From positions 50,674 to 114,673 of the forward strand of contig NZ_JAEKKT010000159.1 of assembly GCF_019510245.1 (NCBI RefSeq): DNA of 64,000 nt, read 5' to 3'. Positions 24,907 to 34,111 of this stretch are shown piece after piece. How positions within the stretch are numbered: the stretch's first letter is position 1; each line of letters opens with the position of its first letter. The notes beneath the pieces were generated by a model, which was given only the letters and a program-made list of their open reading frames with translations, ran no database searches and had not been told where the DNA came from. This stretch comes from Streptomyces sp. (GTDB taxonomy: Bacteria; Actinomycetota; Actinomycetes; Streptomycetales; Streptomycetaceae). The position numbers and the translations under genes were made by a program.

Positions 24907-25183
24907 ATGAGTACGACCGCCCATCTGGACGTGGAGTTCACCGCCGTGCTGCGCCGCAGCCCCGCCAGGGGCGGCTGGACCTACGTGGTCTGGCCCGAGT
25001 CCGCCGTGTTCTTCGGCACCCTGGGGCTCGTCAGGGTCCGCGGCACGGTCGACGGGCACCCGTTCCGCAGTTCCTTCATGGCCCTCGGCCACGGCACGCA
25101 CAAGCTGCCCGTGCGGGCCGACGTCCGCAGGGCGATCGGAAAGGGTGAGGGGGACGCGGTGTGCGTCCGCCTCACCGAACGGA

Positions 25184-25194
<11 letters not shown>
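24907..25194 (+). CDS. DUF1905-domain protein
   Basis: The 95-residue protein matches the compact DUF1905 barrel: EFTAVLRRSPARGGWTYVVWPESAVFFGTLGLVRVRGTVDGHPFRSSFMALGHGTHKLPVRADVRRAIGKGEGDAVCVRLTER. GGAGG lies 6 bases before ATG 24907. Its role is unknown; the domain is sometimes paired with a YdeI-like domain, absent here. The 3' end overlaps that of the convergent aldo/keto reductase gene by 11 bp. Confidence 0.85.
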
Positions 25195-26176
<982 letters not shown>

Positions 26177-26287
26177 CGCGACTCCAGAGGGGTTGCCACA
26201 GGATCTACCGGTTCCACTCTTTCCCGAGCGGCGGGCAGCGGTCCAACAGGAGAATCCGATGGAATTGTGCGGATAGGCTTCTCAATC

Positions 26288-27202
26288 ATGGAACTGCGCC
26301 ACCTCCAGCATTTCGTCGCCGTCGCCGAGGACCAGCACTTCACCCGGGCTGCGGAGCGGCTGATGGTGTCCCAGTCGGGCCTGTCGGCGTCGATCCGGGC
26401 CCTGGAGCGGGAGCTGCGGGCACCGCTGTTCGTGCGGACCACCCGCCGGGTGACGCTGACCGAGGCGGGCCGGGCGCTGCTCGGCGAGGCGGAGCGGATC
26501 CTCGCCCAGGTGCGCTCGGCGCACGAGGCGGTTGCGGCGGTGCAGGGCGTGCTGCGCGGGACGCTGGCGCTGGGCACCGAGCAGTGCATCGCCGGGGTGC
26601 ACGTGGCCGGGCTGCTCGCCGCGTTCCGGCGCCGCCACCCGGACGTGGAGATCCGGCTGCGGCAGGCCGGTTCGGGCGCGCTCGCCGAGGAGGTGGCGGC
26701 GGGCCGGCTCGACCTGGCCTTCGCCTACCGCACCCAGGACGACACCGACCAGCTGCGCTCGGTGTCCCTGACCGGCGAGCCGATGACCGTGCTGTGCCAT
26801 CCCAGCCACCGGCTGGCGACGGCCGGCGCGGCCGTGACCCCCGAGGACCTCGGCGGCGAGGTGTTCGTCGACTTCCACCCGGACTGGGGCCCGCGCCGCA
26901 CGACCGACGCGGCCTTCGCCTCGGCGGGCGTGCGGCGCACGGTCGCCCTTGAGGTCAACGACGTGCACAGCCTCCTCGACCTGGTCGACGAGAACCTCGG
27001 CATCGCCGTCGCACCCCGCCACTTCCGCCACAAGCGCCCCGCGCTGGCCGCGCTCGCGCTCAAGGACACGGACGAGACGGCCTACGAGACGGTCGCCCTG
27101 CTGCCGCCCGAGACGGCCACCAGCCCGGCGGCCCGGGCGCTGATCACCCTGCTCGAAACAGGGGGTCTGGCAACACCCCCGGACGGGGCCTGCCCCTCCT
27201 GA
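26288..27202 (+). CDS. LysR-family transcriptional regulator
   Basis: The 304-residue protein has the winged helix at residues 1-60 (MELRHLQHFVAVAEDQHFTRAAERLMVSQSGLSASIRALERELRAPLF) and a full periplasmic-binding-like effector domain (LALGTEQCIAGVHVAGLLAAFRRRHPDVEIRL...). It diverges from the aldo/keto reductase gene across 111 bp. The intergenic ATTG-N15-CAAT at 26264-26286 ends just before the start codon and is a possible LysR site. TAGGCT at 26273 could be a -10 element, which would make the transcript nearly leaderless. Confidence 0.92.
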   Translation: MELRHLQHFVAVAEDQHFTRAAERLMVSQSGLSASIRALERELRAPLFVRTTRRVTLTEAGRALLGEAERILAQVRSAHEAVAAVQGVLRGTLALGTEQCIAGVHVAGLLAAFRRRHPDVEIRLRQAGSGALAEEVAAGRLDLAFAYRTQDDTDQLRSVSLTGEPMTVLCHPSHRLATAGAAVTPEDLGGEVFVDFHPDWGPRRTTDAAFASAGVRRTVALEVNDVHSLLDLVDENLGIAVAPRHFRHKRPALAALALKDTDETAYETVALLPPETATSPAARALITLLETGGLATPPDGACPS

Positions 27203-27262
27203 CCCGGGCTGCCCGCCGCCGCAGACTCGTGGATGTCCACGACGACGAGGGGGAGTACCCAG

Positions 27263-28762
27263 ATGGCGGAACACACACGGCGTACGGTCCTGCGCGGGGC
27301 GGCGGGCATCGCGGTGGCGGGCGCGCTGACGGGCACGACGGCCCGTCCGGCGGAGGCAGCGGCAGCCGCAGCCGCCGCGCATGCGACGGACCGTCACCAT
27401 CCCTTCCTGGAGGGTGCGTTCGCTCCGGTCACCGAGGAACTCACGGCCTTCGACCTGCCGGTCACCGGCCGTGTCCCGAGCGACCTGAACGGTCGTTACC
27501 TGCGCAACGGGCCGAACGTGCTGGGCCTGGAGGATCCGCGCGCCCACCACTGGATGCTGGGCGAGGGCATGGTCCACGGGGTGCGGCTGCGCGACGGCCG
27601 CGCCGAGTGGTATCGCAACCGCTGGGTGCGCTCCTCACAGGTGGCGGCGGAGCTCGGCGAGACCCGCTCCGGGCCGGTCCCGCCGGACGACTTCGCCTGC
27701 AACACCCATGTCGTCCCCTACCGGGGACGCATCCTCGCGCTCCAGGAGAGCGGCCCGCTGCCGTACGAACTCGACGGCGAACTCAACACCGTGGGCACCT
27801 ACGACTTCCGGGGCACCCTGGAGGGCGCGTTCACCGCGCACACCAAGTACGACGCGCACGCGGACGAGTTGCACGCGATCGCCTACTACCCGACCTGGGA
27901 CCATGTCCGGCACCTGGTCGTGAACCCGAGCGGCCGGCTCGCCCGCACCACCCGGATCCCGGTCCGGGACGCGCCGATGATGCACGACTTCGCGCTCACC
28001 GAGAGGCACGTGGTCGTCTTCGACGTCCCGGTCACCTTCGACGCGGCGGCCGCCGGGGCGGGCGCGCCGGTGCCGTACGTCTGGAACCGTGATCACCCCG
28101 CGCGGGTGGGCGTGATGCCACGCTCCGGGGGCGCCGTCCGGTGGTTCGGCGTCGACCCGGTCTTCTACTCGCACACCCTCAACGCGTACGACGAGGGCGG
28201 CTCCGTGGTGATCGACCTGACGACGTATCCGGCACCGTTCGAGGTCGCGGGCGCCACCACCGACGGACCGCACGCGGTGGGCACCGCGAAGCTGGAGCGC
28301 TGGACGGTCGACCTGCGCCGCGGCCAGGTCCGCAGGCGCACGCTCGACGACCGGCCGCAGGAGTTCCCGCGGGTCAACGAGGAGTTGGTGTCCCGCCGGC
28401 ACCGCTACGGCTACTCGGCGGCGGCCGCCGAGATGTCCCTCGCCTATCTGGCCGGCGACGGCAACCCGCCCGACCGCGCCTTCTCCAACGCCCTCTTCAA
28501 GCACGACCTTGCGCGCGGCACGGCCGAGGTGCACCGGCTGCCGAGGGGCGCGGCGGCGGGTGAGGCGGTGTTCGTGCCGAGCGAACACGGGCGCCGGGAG
28601 GACGAGGGGTACGCGATCGCCTACGTCCACAACCCGGACCGGGGCGCCGCCGACCTGCTGGTCCTCGCCGCACAGGACTTCACCGGCGAGCCGCTGGCCA
28701 GGGTGCACCTGCCGGGCCGGGTGCCGCTGGGCTTCCACGGAAGCTGGATTCCTGACGCATGA
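27263..28762 (+). CDS. Carotenoid oxygenase family protein, Tat-exported
   Basis: The 499-residue protein is a seven-bladed propeller, non-heme Fe(II) oxygenase of the carotenoid/stilbene cleavage family. Expected iron-ligand histidines lie in GAFTAHTKYDAHADE, APMMHDFALTERH, FYSHTLNAYDEGG and the final PLGFHGSWIPD. An N-terminal Tat signal (HTRRTVLRGAAGIAVAGALTG) implies export of the folded protein. ATG 27263 is chosen because GGGGGAG lies 7 bases upstream; the earlier ATG at 27233 lacks one. The substrate (carotenoid, stilbene or lignin-like) is not evident. It is probably monocistronic. Confidence 0.92.
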   Translation: MAEHTRRTVLRGAAGIAVAGALTGTTARPAEAAAAAAAAHATDRHHPFLEGAFAPVTEELTAFDLPVTGRVPSDLNGRYLRNGPNVLGLEDPRAHHWMLGEGMVHGVRLRDGRAEWYRNRWVRSSQVAAELGETRSGPVPPDDFACNTHVVPYRGRILALQESGPLPYELDGELNTVGTYDFRGTLEGAFTAHTKYDAHADELHAIAYYPTWDHVRHLVVNPSGRLARTTRIPVRDAPMMHDFALTERHVVVFDVPVTFDAAAAGAGAPVPYVWNRDHPARVGVMPRSGGAVRWFGVDPVFYSHTLNAYDEGGSVVIDLTTYPAPFEVAGATTDGPHAVGTAKLERWTVDLRRGQVRRRTLDDRPQEFPRVNEELVSRRHRYGYSAAAAEMSLAYLAGDGNPPDRAFSNALFKHDLARGTAEVHRLPRGAAAGEAVFVPSEHGRREDEGYAIAYVHNPDRGAADLLVLAAQDFTGEPLARVHLPGRVPLGFHGSWIPDA

Positions 28763-28789
28763 CGACCGGCGATGAGCGATCGTGGTCGT

Positions 28790-29305
28790 ATGCATGCAAG
28801 GGACATTCTCATCGACGGCTTCGGCCGCATCCAGGAAGAAGTCCATGCCGCCCTCGACGGCGCCGGCCCCGACCTGCTCAACAAGCGCCCTGCCACCGAT
28901 TCCAACTCCATCACCTGGCTGGTCTGGCACCTCACCCGGATCCAGGACGACCACGTCGCCGACGCCTTCGACCTCGACCAGGTGTGGCTGACCCAGGGCT
29001 GGGAGAAGCGTTTCGGCCTCGACCTGCCACCCCGTGACCACGGGTACGGCCATACGCCGGCCGACGTGGCGAAGGTGACGGTGGACTCCGGCGACCTGCT
29101 GACCGGCTACTACGACGCGGTGCACGAGCAGACCCTCAAGGTGCTGCGCGAGCTCCCGGCCAAGGACCTCGAACGGATCGTCGACACCCGCTTCGATCCG
29201 CCGGTGACGCTGGGCGTGCGGCTGGTGAGCGTCCTGTCCGACGACCTGCAGCACGCCGGACAGGCCGCCTATCTGCGGGGGCTGCTTCAGAGCGCGGAGG
29301 CGTAA
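28790..29305 (+). CDS. DinB-family (mycothiol-dependent type) protein
   Basis: The product (171 residues from ATG 28790; ATG 28772 adds six) is a four-helix DinB/DUF664 protein. The first putative metal His sits in SNSITWLVWHLTRIQDDHVAD, and the last motif is LSDDLQHAGQAAYLRGLL, giving the three-His pattern of metal-dependent thiol S-transferases that use mycothiol in actinobacteria. The substrate is unknown. The 3' end overlaps the convergent adenosine deaminase gene by 19 bp. Confidence 0.85.
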   Translation: MHARDILIDGFGRIQEEVHAALDGAGPDLLNKRPATDSNSITWLVWHLTRIQDDHVADAFDLDQVWLTQGWEKRFGLDLPPRDHGYGHTPADVAKVTVDSGDLLTGYYDAVHEQTLKVLRELPAKDLERIVDTRFDPPVTLGVRLVSVLSDDLQHAGQAAYLRGLLQSAEA

Positions 29306-30357
29306 CCCGGCAGGACGACGTCCTCGACGATGGCCCTGCGCTCGTCGAACGGGATGAACGCGCTCTTCAGGGCGTTCACCGTGACCGTGCGCAGGTCCGC
29401 CACCGTCCAGTTCGCCTCCTCGACCAGCAAGGACATCTCCCGGGTCATCGTCGTCCCCGAGACCAGCCGGTTGTCGGTGTTGAGGGTGACCCGGAAGCCC
29501 AGCTCCTTCAGCGCGGTGATGGGGTGCTCGGCGACGGAGGCGGCACAGCTGGTCTGGAGGTTCGAGGTGGGGCACATCTCCAGGGCGATCCGGCGGTCGC
29601 GCACCCAGCTCGCCAGGCGGCCGAGCTTGCCGTCGACGATGTCCTCGGTGATGCGGACACCGTGCCCGATGCGCTGGGCTCCGCACACCTGGACCGCCTG
29701 GTGGATGCTGGGCAGGCCGAACGCCTCACCGGCATGGATGGTGAACGGCACGCTCTCGCGGCGCAGGTACTCGAAGGCGGCGAGGTGGTCGGCGGCCGGG
29801 AAGCCGTCCTCGGCGCCGGCGATGTCGAAGCCGACGACACCGGCGTCCCGGTAGGCGACGGCCAGCCCGGCGGCCTCGGCGACCCGGTCGAACATCCGCA
29901 TCCCGCAGAGCAGGGTGCCGACGCGGACGGGCGTGCCCGCGGCGGCGGCCTTCGCCATACCGGCGGCGAGCCCCTCCTGCACGCTCTCGACGACCTCGTT
30001 CAGCGTGAGGCCGCCCTTGGTGTTCAGCTCCGGCGCGTAGCGCACCTCGCCGTAGACGACACCGTCGGCGGCCAGGTCGAGGACGTACTCCTCGGCGACC
30101 CGGCGCAGTCCCTCCTTGGTCTGCATGACGGCGAGGGTGTGCTCGAAGGTGGCTATGTAGCGGACCAGGTCACCGGAGTTCGCGGCCTCGAAGTACCAGG
30201 CGGCCAGCTCGTCGGGGTCGGTGGTGGGCAGGGTGTGACCTGCCTCGGCCGCGAGCTCGACGAGGGTGGCGGGGCGCAGGCCGCCGTCGAGGTGGTCGTG
30301 CAGGACGGCCTTGGGGAGGCGGCGGATCACGTCTGCGTCTACGCGCGTAGCAGTCAT
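29287..30357 (-). CDS. add: Adenosine deaminase
   Basis: The 356-residue zinc hydrolase deaminates adenosine and deoxyadenosine to inosine forms in purine salvage. The metal and catalytic motifs are complete: KAVLHDHLDGGLRP (HxH), FTIHAGEAFG (His and Glu), RIGHGVRITED (catalytic His) and TLNTDNRLVSGTTM (Asp-Asp type end motif, here TDN). Streptomyces chromosomes normally carry several paralogues. ATG 30357 is preceded by GGAG-like sequence. A VOC gene lies 37 bp upstream on the same strand, so the two may be co-transcribed. Confidence 0.95.
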   Translation of the reverse strand: MTATRVDADVIRRLPKAVLHDHLDGGLRPATLVELAAEAGHTLPTTDPDELAAWYFEAANSGDLVRYIATFEHTLAVMQTKEGLRRVAEEYVLDLAADGVVYGEVRYAPELNTKGGLTLNEVVESVQEGLAAGMAKAAAAGTPVRVGTLLCGMRMFDRVAEAAGLAVAYRDAGVVGFDIAGAEDGFPAADHLAAFEYLRRESVPFTIHAGEAFGLPSIHQAVQVCGAQRIGHGVRITEDIVDGKLGRLASWVRDRRIALEMCPTSNLQTSCAASVAEHPITALKELGFRVTLNTDNRLVSGTTMTREMSLLVEEANWTVADLRTVTVNALKSAFIPFDERRAIVEDVVLPGYASAL

Positions 30358-30394
30358 GGTGGAGCTGTCCTCGGCAGGTGGTTCGGGTGGTCGG

Positions 30395-30787
30395 TCAGGC
30401 GGCGGGCTGGAGCAGGTCCCAGCGGTTTCCGTAGAGGTCCTGGAAGACGGCGACGCTGCCGTAGGGCTCGTGCCGCGGCTCCTCCAGGAAGGTCACGCCG
30501 GCGGCGGTCATCCGGGCGTGGTCGCGGGCGAAGTCGTCGGTGTGCAGGAAGAAGCCGACCCGGCCGCCCGTCTGGTCGCCGAGGCGGGCGCGCTGGTCCG
30601 CGTCCTTGGCGCGGGCGAGCAGCAGTCCGGTGCCGTGTCCCTCCCCGCCGGGCGCCACGACGACCCAGCGGGAACCGTCCGGGCGGGGCGCGTCCTCGAC
30701 GAGCCGGAACCCGAGGGCCTCGGTGTAGAAGCGGATCGCCTCGTCGTAGTCGCCGACGACAAGGGTGACCAGGGCGACGCGTCGCAT
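30395..30787 (-). CDS. VOC-family (glyoxalase/bleomycin-resistance-like) protein
   Basis: The 130-residue protein is a single VOC unit: RRVALVTLVVGDYDEAIRFYTEALGFRLVEDAPR, then GRVGFFLHTDDFARDHARMTAAGVTFLEEPRHEPYGSVAVFQDLYGNRWDLLQP. The His/Glu-type metal ligands are only partly evident. It sits directly upstream of adenosine deaminase with a 37-bp gap. No substrate can be named. Confidence 0.87.
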   Translation of the reverse strand: MRRVALVTLVVGDYDEAIRFYTEALGFRLVEDAPRPDGSRWVVVAPGGEGHGTGLLLARAKDADQRARLGDQTGGRVGFFLHTDDFARDHARMTAAGVTFLEEPRHEPYGSVAVFQDLYGNRWDLLQPAA

Positions 30788-30891
30788 GGGGGCCTTTCGA
30801 TGGAGCGGTTAGCGGGAGAGGTTATACGTAAAACTCCCGGGATGCCAATCTTCCTCTTCCGAGCGCAACTCCTTGGGGGACGCCCGCTGAA

Positions 30892-30957
30892 GCGCCCCTC
30901 CAGGGGCGCTGGGGGTACCCCCGGCCGAAGGCTGGGGGAGGAACTTCGCGACCAGCC
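30892..30957. repeat. Composite Streptomyces intergenic repeat (copy A)
   Basis: The segment has three parts: a hairpin GCGCCCCT-CC-AGGGGCGC (30892-30909), the palindrome GGGGGTACCCCC (30911-30922), and a 33-bp unit at 30925-30957 that begins CCGAAGGCTGGGGGAGG and ends CGCGACCAGCC. The 33-bp unit occurs again, inverted and 30/33 identical, at 48965-48997. It resembles dispersed intergenic repeats known to me from Streptomyces genomes. It lies between the M56 stop and the VOC promoter region. Confidence 0.7.
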
Positions 30958-30990
30958 ACGGCGCACCCGCACCCGAGAACCGGCCGCCCC

Positions 30991-31917
30991 CTACCGCTCC
31001 GTCTCCCCCTGCGCGACCTCCACGCGATGATGGAAGTCGACCATGCCGGTCGCGGAGGCGACACACGACAACCCCGCGCAGGCCACCAGCAGCGCCGCCA
31101 CCCACGCCCCGGCCCGTCGCCGTCCGCGCGGCGCCAGCAGCGCCTCGACCCGCTGCGGCACCGGCCCGGACGCGGCGCCGGACACGAACGCCGGCCGCTC
31201 GGCCGCGGCGCCCTGTCCCGCCAGCGCGGCCCGGGCGATCGCGCGGGCGGTCAGGCGCCGGTCCCCCACCGCACTCGCCGCGGCCTCGTCGGCGGACCGC
31301 TCCACGGCCAGCCGGACGACGTCCCGGACCCGCCGCAGCGCCGGGTGGCAGTGCGCGGCGAGCTCTGCCGCGGCGAGGAAGAAGTGGTGGCCGCCCGTGT
31401 TGTGCGCCCGTTCGTGGGCGAACAGCGCCTCCCGCTCGGCTCCGTCGAGGCTGCGCAGCATTCCGGTGGTGACGACGATCCGGTGCGGACGTCCGGGCAG
31501 CGCGTAGGCGTCCGGGCACGGCGAGTCGACCACGCACAGGTCGCCCACCGCGGGCCGGCGTCCCGCCTCCGTACGGGCCGCGCGGAAGGCACGGGTCTGC
31601 CGGAGCACCGTCCGGGCGAGGGTCCCGGCGCACACGGCGAGGCCGCCGACCGAGAGCGCCGTGAGCGGCAGGACGTACTGGTCGGAGGCGGTGTGCAGGG
31701 GCTGGACCAGCTCACCGAGCGCCGCGAAGAACGGCAGCTTGAGGAGCCCGGTGAGGAAGAACGCGCCGAGCGCGGCCAGGCAGCAGCCCGCGAGGGCGAC
31801 GGCCGAGGTGGTGATCACCCAGAGCGCTGTGCCGGGCGCCAGCCGGTCGAGGGCCCGCCGGGACAGCGCCGGCAGCGCGAACGGCACCAGCAGGGGCAGG
31901 AGCAGCAGCGCGGTCAT
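30991..31917 (-). CDS. M56-family (BlaR1-like) membrane metallopeptidase
   Basis: The 308-residue protein has N-terminal membrane segments (LLLLPLLVPFALPAL; TALWVITTSAVALAGCCLAALGAFFL; YVLPLTALSVGGLAVCAGTLA), a cytosolic HExxH zinc motif (ALFAHERAHNTGGHHFF) and a C-terminal helix. M56 peptidases cleave a partner BlaI/MecI repressor on signalling. The sensor domain found in BlaR1 is missing, as in most actinobacterial versions. The gene overlaps blaI by 4 bp (ATGA), so both are translated together. Confidence 0.92.
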   Translation of the reverse strand: MTALLLLPLLVPFALPALSRRALDRLAPGTALWVITTSAVALAGCCLAALGAFFLTGLLKLPFFAALGELVQPLHTASDQYVLPLTALSVGGLAVCAGTLARTVLRQTRAFRAARTEAGRRPAVGDLCVVDSPCPDAYALPGRPHRIVVTTGMLRSLDGAEREALFAHERAHNTGGHHFFLAAAELAAHCHPALRRVRDVVRLAVERSADEAAASAVGDRRLTARAIARAALAGQGAAAERPAFVSGAASGPVPQRVEALLAPRGRRRAGAWVAALLVACAGLSCVASATGMVDFHHRVEVAQGETER

Positions 31918-32297
31918 GACGGACCGGGTTGCTCGCCGGGTTCGAGCAGGGTCCGCAGCACGCGCTCGTCGTCGGGGCTGAGCTGGGCGACGAAGCGGGC
32001 GAGCACGGTCTCCCGGTCGCTGTCCCGGTCGAGTTCGGTGTGCATCCGTTTCGCGGTGAGGCCCTGGGCGTCCTGGACGGGGACGTAGGCGTAGCCACGC
32101 CCCTGGCGGTGCCGTTCGACCACGCCCTTATCGTGCAGCCGGGTGAGGATCGTGGTCACGGTCGTGCGGGCCAGGTCGGTGCCGAGGCTCCGCTGCACCT
32201 GTCCGGGGGTCTGGGGCGCGCCCGCGGCCCAGAGAGCTGCCATGACGCTCGCCTCCAGTTCGCCGGCGGGCCGGCGTTCGTCCTTCCCGTCGGCCAT
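31914..32297 (-). CDS. BlaI/MecI/CopY-family transcriptional repressor
   Basis: The 127-residue winged-helix repressor contains GELEASVMAALWAAGAPQTPGQVQRSLGTDLARTTVTTILTRLHDKGVVERHRQGRGYAYVPV, followed by a dimerisation/cleavage region. GGAGGAA-type sequence lies before ATG 32297. It is coupled to the M56 peptidase gene, which presumably inactivates it by cleavage. No beta-lactamase gene lies nearby; besides its own operon, targets are unknown. The imperfect palindrome at 32339-32356 is the likely binding site. Confidence 0.92.
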   Translation of the reverse strand: MADGKDERRPAGELEASVMAALWAAGAPQTPGQVQRSLGTDLARTTVTTILTRLHDKGVVERHRQGRGYAYVPVQDAQGLTAKRMHTELDRDSDRETVLARFVAQLSPDDERVLRTLLEPGEQPGPS

Positions 32298-32338
32298 GGA
32301 AGGTTCCTCCCCCCTTCTTCGTCCTCGGTCAGCAGACC

Positions 32339-32356
32339 GTCTACGGCAGTGTAGTC
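32339..32356. promoter_or_regulatory. Candidate BlaI operator
   Basis: GTCTAC-GGCAGT-GTAGTC is an imperfect palindrome (5 of 6 paired positions) 42 bases upstream of the blaI start. It contains the TAC/GTA halves typical of BlaI-type sites. The position fits autorepression of the blaI-M56 operon. Confidence 0.45.
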
Positions 32357-32493
32357 AGCCCCGCAGCGGCCGGCGGCCGTGAATCCATTATGGGGAGGCC
32401 GTCGCGGGCCGGGGACCGTCCCAGTGGGCGGTACCGGAGACCTAGGACGCGGGGCCGAGGCGCGGAGCGGGCACGGCCGGTAGTTTCGCGGCC

Positions 32494-32952
32494 ATGAAGA
32501 TCACGAACCCGGCCCGTTCCCCCGGCCAGCGCAAGCAGGACGTACTCGCGCGTCTGGAACGGGAGACGGACGTCTGGGTGGCCACGGCGGACGGCGGCGG
32601 GCTGCCGTGTCTCGTCCCGCTCTGGTTCGTCTGGCACGCGGACGCGGTGTGGCTGTCCACCCGGCTCACCAACCCGACCGGCCGCAATCTGCGGGACGGC
32701 GGCCGGGTCCGGCTCGCGCTCGGCGACACCCAGGACGTCGTGCTGCTCGACGGCGAGGTGAGCGTCTGGTCCCCGGCCGACGTGCCGGAGGCGGCTGCCG
32801 GGGCGCTGCGGGCGAAGACGGGCTGGGACCCGCGCGGGGACAGCCCGTCGTACGCGTTCTTCCGGATCCTGCCGTACGCGGTGCAGGCCTGGCGCGGGAC
32901 GCTCGAACTGCGTGGCCGGCATCTGATGCGGGACGGGGTGTGGGCGGTCTGA
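32494..32952 (+). CDS. Pyridoxamine 5'-phosphate oxidase-like (split-barrel) flavoprotein
   Basis: The 152-residue protein has the FMN- or F420-binding split-barrel fold: RKQDVLARLERETDVWVATADGGGLPCLVPLWFVWHADAVWLSTRLTNPTGRNLRDGGRVRLALGDTQDVVLLDGEV. The TRLTNPTGRNLR segment is where the cofactor phosphate binds. In actinobacteria such proteins often use F420 as reductases; the substrate is unknown. It ends 9 bp before the convergent aldo/keto reductase stop. Confidence 0.85.
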   Translation: MKITNPARSPGQRKQDVLARLERETDVWVATADGGGLPCLVPLWFVWHADAVWLSTRLTNPTGRNLRDGGRVRLALGDTQDVVLLDGEVSVWSPADVPEAAAGALRAKTGWDPRGDSPSYAFFRILPYAVQAWRGTLELRGRHLMRDGVWAV

Positions 32953-32961
32953 GCCGGACCG

Positions 32962-33867
32962 TCAGCCGGCCCTGGTGTGCAGGGCGTCCAGCCGGGTCAG
33001 CTCGTCTTCGGTGAGCCGGACGGCGCCGGCCGCCACGTTCTCGGCGAGGTGGTCCGGGTTGCCGGTGCCGGGGATGGCGAGGACGTGCGGGCCCTGGTGC
33101 AGGGTCCAGGCGAGGCGGATCTGGGCGGGGGTGGCGCCGTGGGCGCGGGCGACGGCGAGCACCTCGTCGTCGTGGCTCGCGGTGGCGCCGAGCGCCCCGG
33201 CGTCGCCCGCGACGGCGAAGAACGGTACGAAGGCGATGCCCCGTTCGCCGCAGATGCGCACGAGCTCGTCGGTGGCCGGGTTCGCCGCGTCGAGTCCCCA
33301 GCGGTTCTGCACGCACACCACCGGGGCGATGGCCTGCGCCTCGTCGAGATGGCGTGGTTCGACGTCGGAGACGCCGAGGTGCCGGACCAGCCCGGCCTCG
33401 CGCAGTTCGGCGAGGGCGCCGAAGTGCTCGGCGATCGAGTCCTGGCCCATCCGGCGGAGGTTGACGACGTCGAGGTAGTCGCGGCCGAGCTGGCGCAGGT
33501 TCTCCTCGACCTGTCCGCGCAGCTGGTCGGGGCGGGCGGAGGTGACCCACTCCCCGTCATGGTCCCGGTGGGTGCCGACCTTGGTGACGATGACCAGGCC
33601 GTCGGGGTACGGGGCCAGGGCGGTGTTGATGAGTTCGTTGGCGGAGCGCAGGGCGGAGAAGTAGAAGGCCGCCGTGTCGATGTGGTTCACGCCGAGCTCG
33701 ACGGCCTTGCGCAGGACGGCGATCGAGCGGGCTCGGTCGCTCGGGGTGCCGTGGTGGAAGGCGGCGCTGCCCGTCAGCCGCATCGCGCCGAAGCCGAGGC
33801 GGTGGACGGGCAGGTCGCCGAGTTTCCAGGTGCCGGAGGCGTCCGCGGTGATCGTTTCGGAGGTCAT
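32962..33867 (-). CDS. Aldo/keto reductase (YdbC-like)
   Basis: The 301-residue barrel reductase has the catalytic Asp and Tyr in NHIDTAAFYFSALRSANE and the Lys in VIVTKVGTHRDHDGEW. The fourth position, usually His in LHRPD-type strands, reads DVVNLRRMG, as in the YdbC subgroup. IPGTGNPDHLAENVAA near the end binds the NADP phosphate. ATG 33867 is used; GTG 33885 would add six residues. About 160-190 bp upstream lie two DasR-like palindromes, so amino-sugar-responsive control is possible. Confidence 0.88.
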   Translation of the reverse strand: MTSETITADASGTWKLGDLPVHRLGFGAMRLTGSAAFHHGTPSDRARSIAVLRKAVELGVNHIDTAAFYFSALRSANELINTALAPYPDGLVIVTKVGTHRDHDGEWVTSARPDQLRGQVEENLRQLGRDYLDVVNLRRMGQDSIAEHFGALAELREAGLVRHLGVSDVEPRHLDEAQAIAPVVCVQNRWGLDAANPATDELVRICGERGIAFVPFFAVAGDAGALGATASHDDEVLAVARAHGATPAQIRLAWTLHQGPHVLAIPGTGNPDHLAENVAAGAVRLTEDELTRLDALHTRAG

Positions 33868-34023
33868 CGACGGAGTCTGGCACACGATCCTTACGGCCGG
33901 GTCGGCAAGACAGTTGCCGCTCGCGCGGACGCCGAGGATCTGGGACTCCAGGGAGCCGTTGACGCGGCCGCGCCCCTCGATGGGGTGCGGCCGCGGTGGG
34001 GGGTGTGAGGCACACTCAACTGC

Positions 34024-34056
34024 TTTGGTCTGTACCAGTCAAGGGTGTAGACCAGT
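34024..34056. promoter_or_regulatory. Two adjacent DasR-like (dre) elements
   Basis: On the minus strand ACTGGTCTACACCCTT (34041-34056) matches 13 of 16 positions, and ACTGGTACAGACCAAA (34024-34039) matches 12 of 16, of the dre consensus as I recall it (ACTGGTCTAGACCACT). They are 17 bp apart centre to centre, on the promoter side of the aldo/keto reductase gene. DasR controls chitin and N-acetylglucosamine genes. Confidence 0.4.
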
Positions 34057-34111
34057 CGACCGGCCTCCCGCGGGGAAACGGCACCGACCGGGGCCCGGCC
34101 GGTGAGGAGGT

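Noticed and set aside
27635..29686. 683-residue minus-strand frame across the carotenoid oxygenase and DinB genes
   Set aside because: No recognisable domain, and both plus-strand genes are well supported by motifs and starts.
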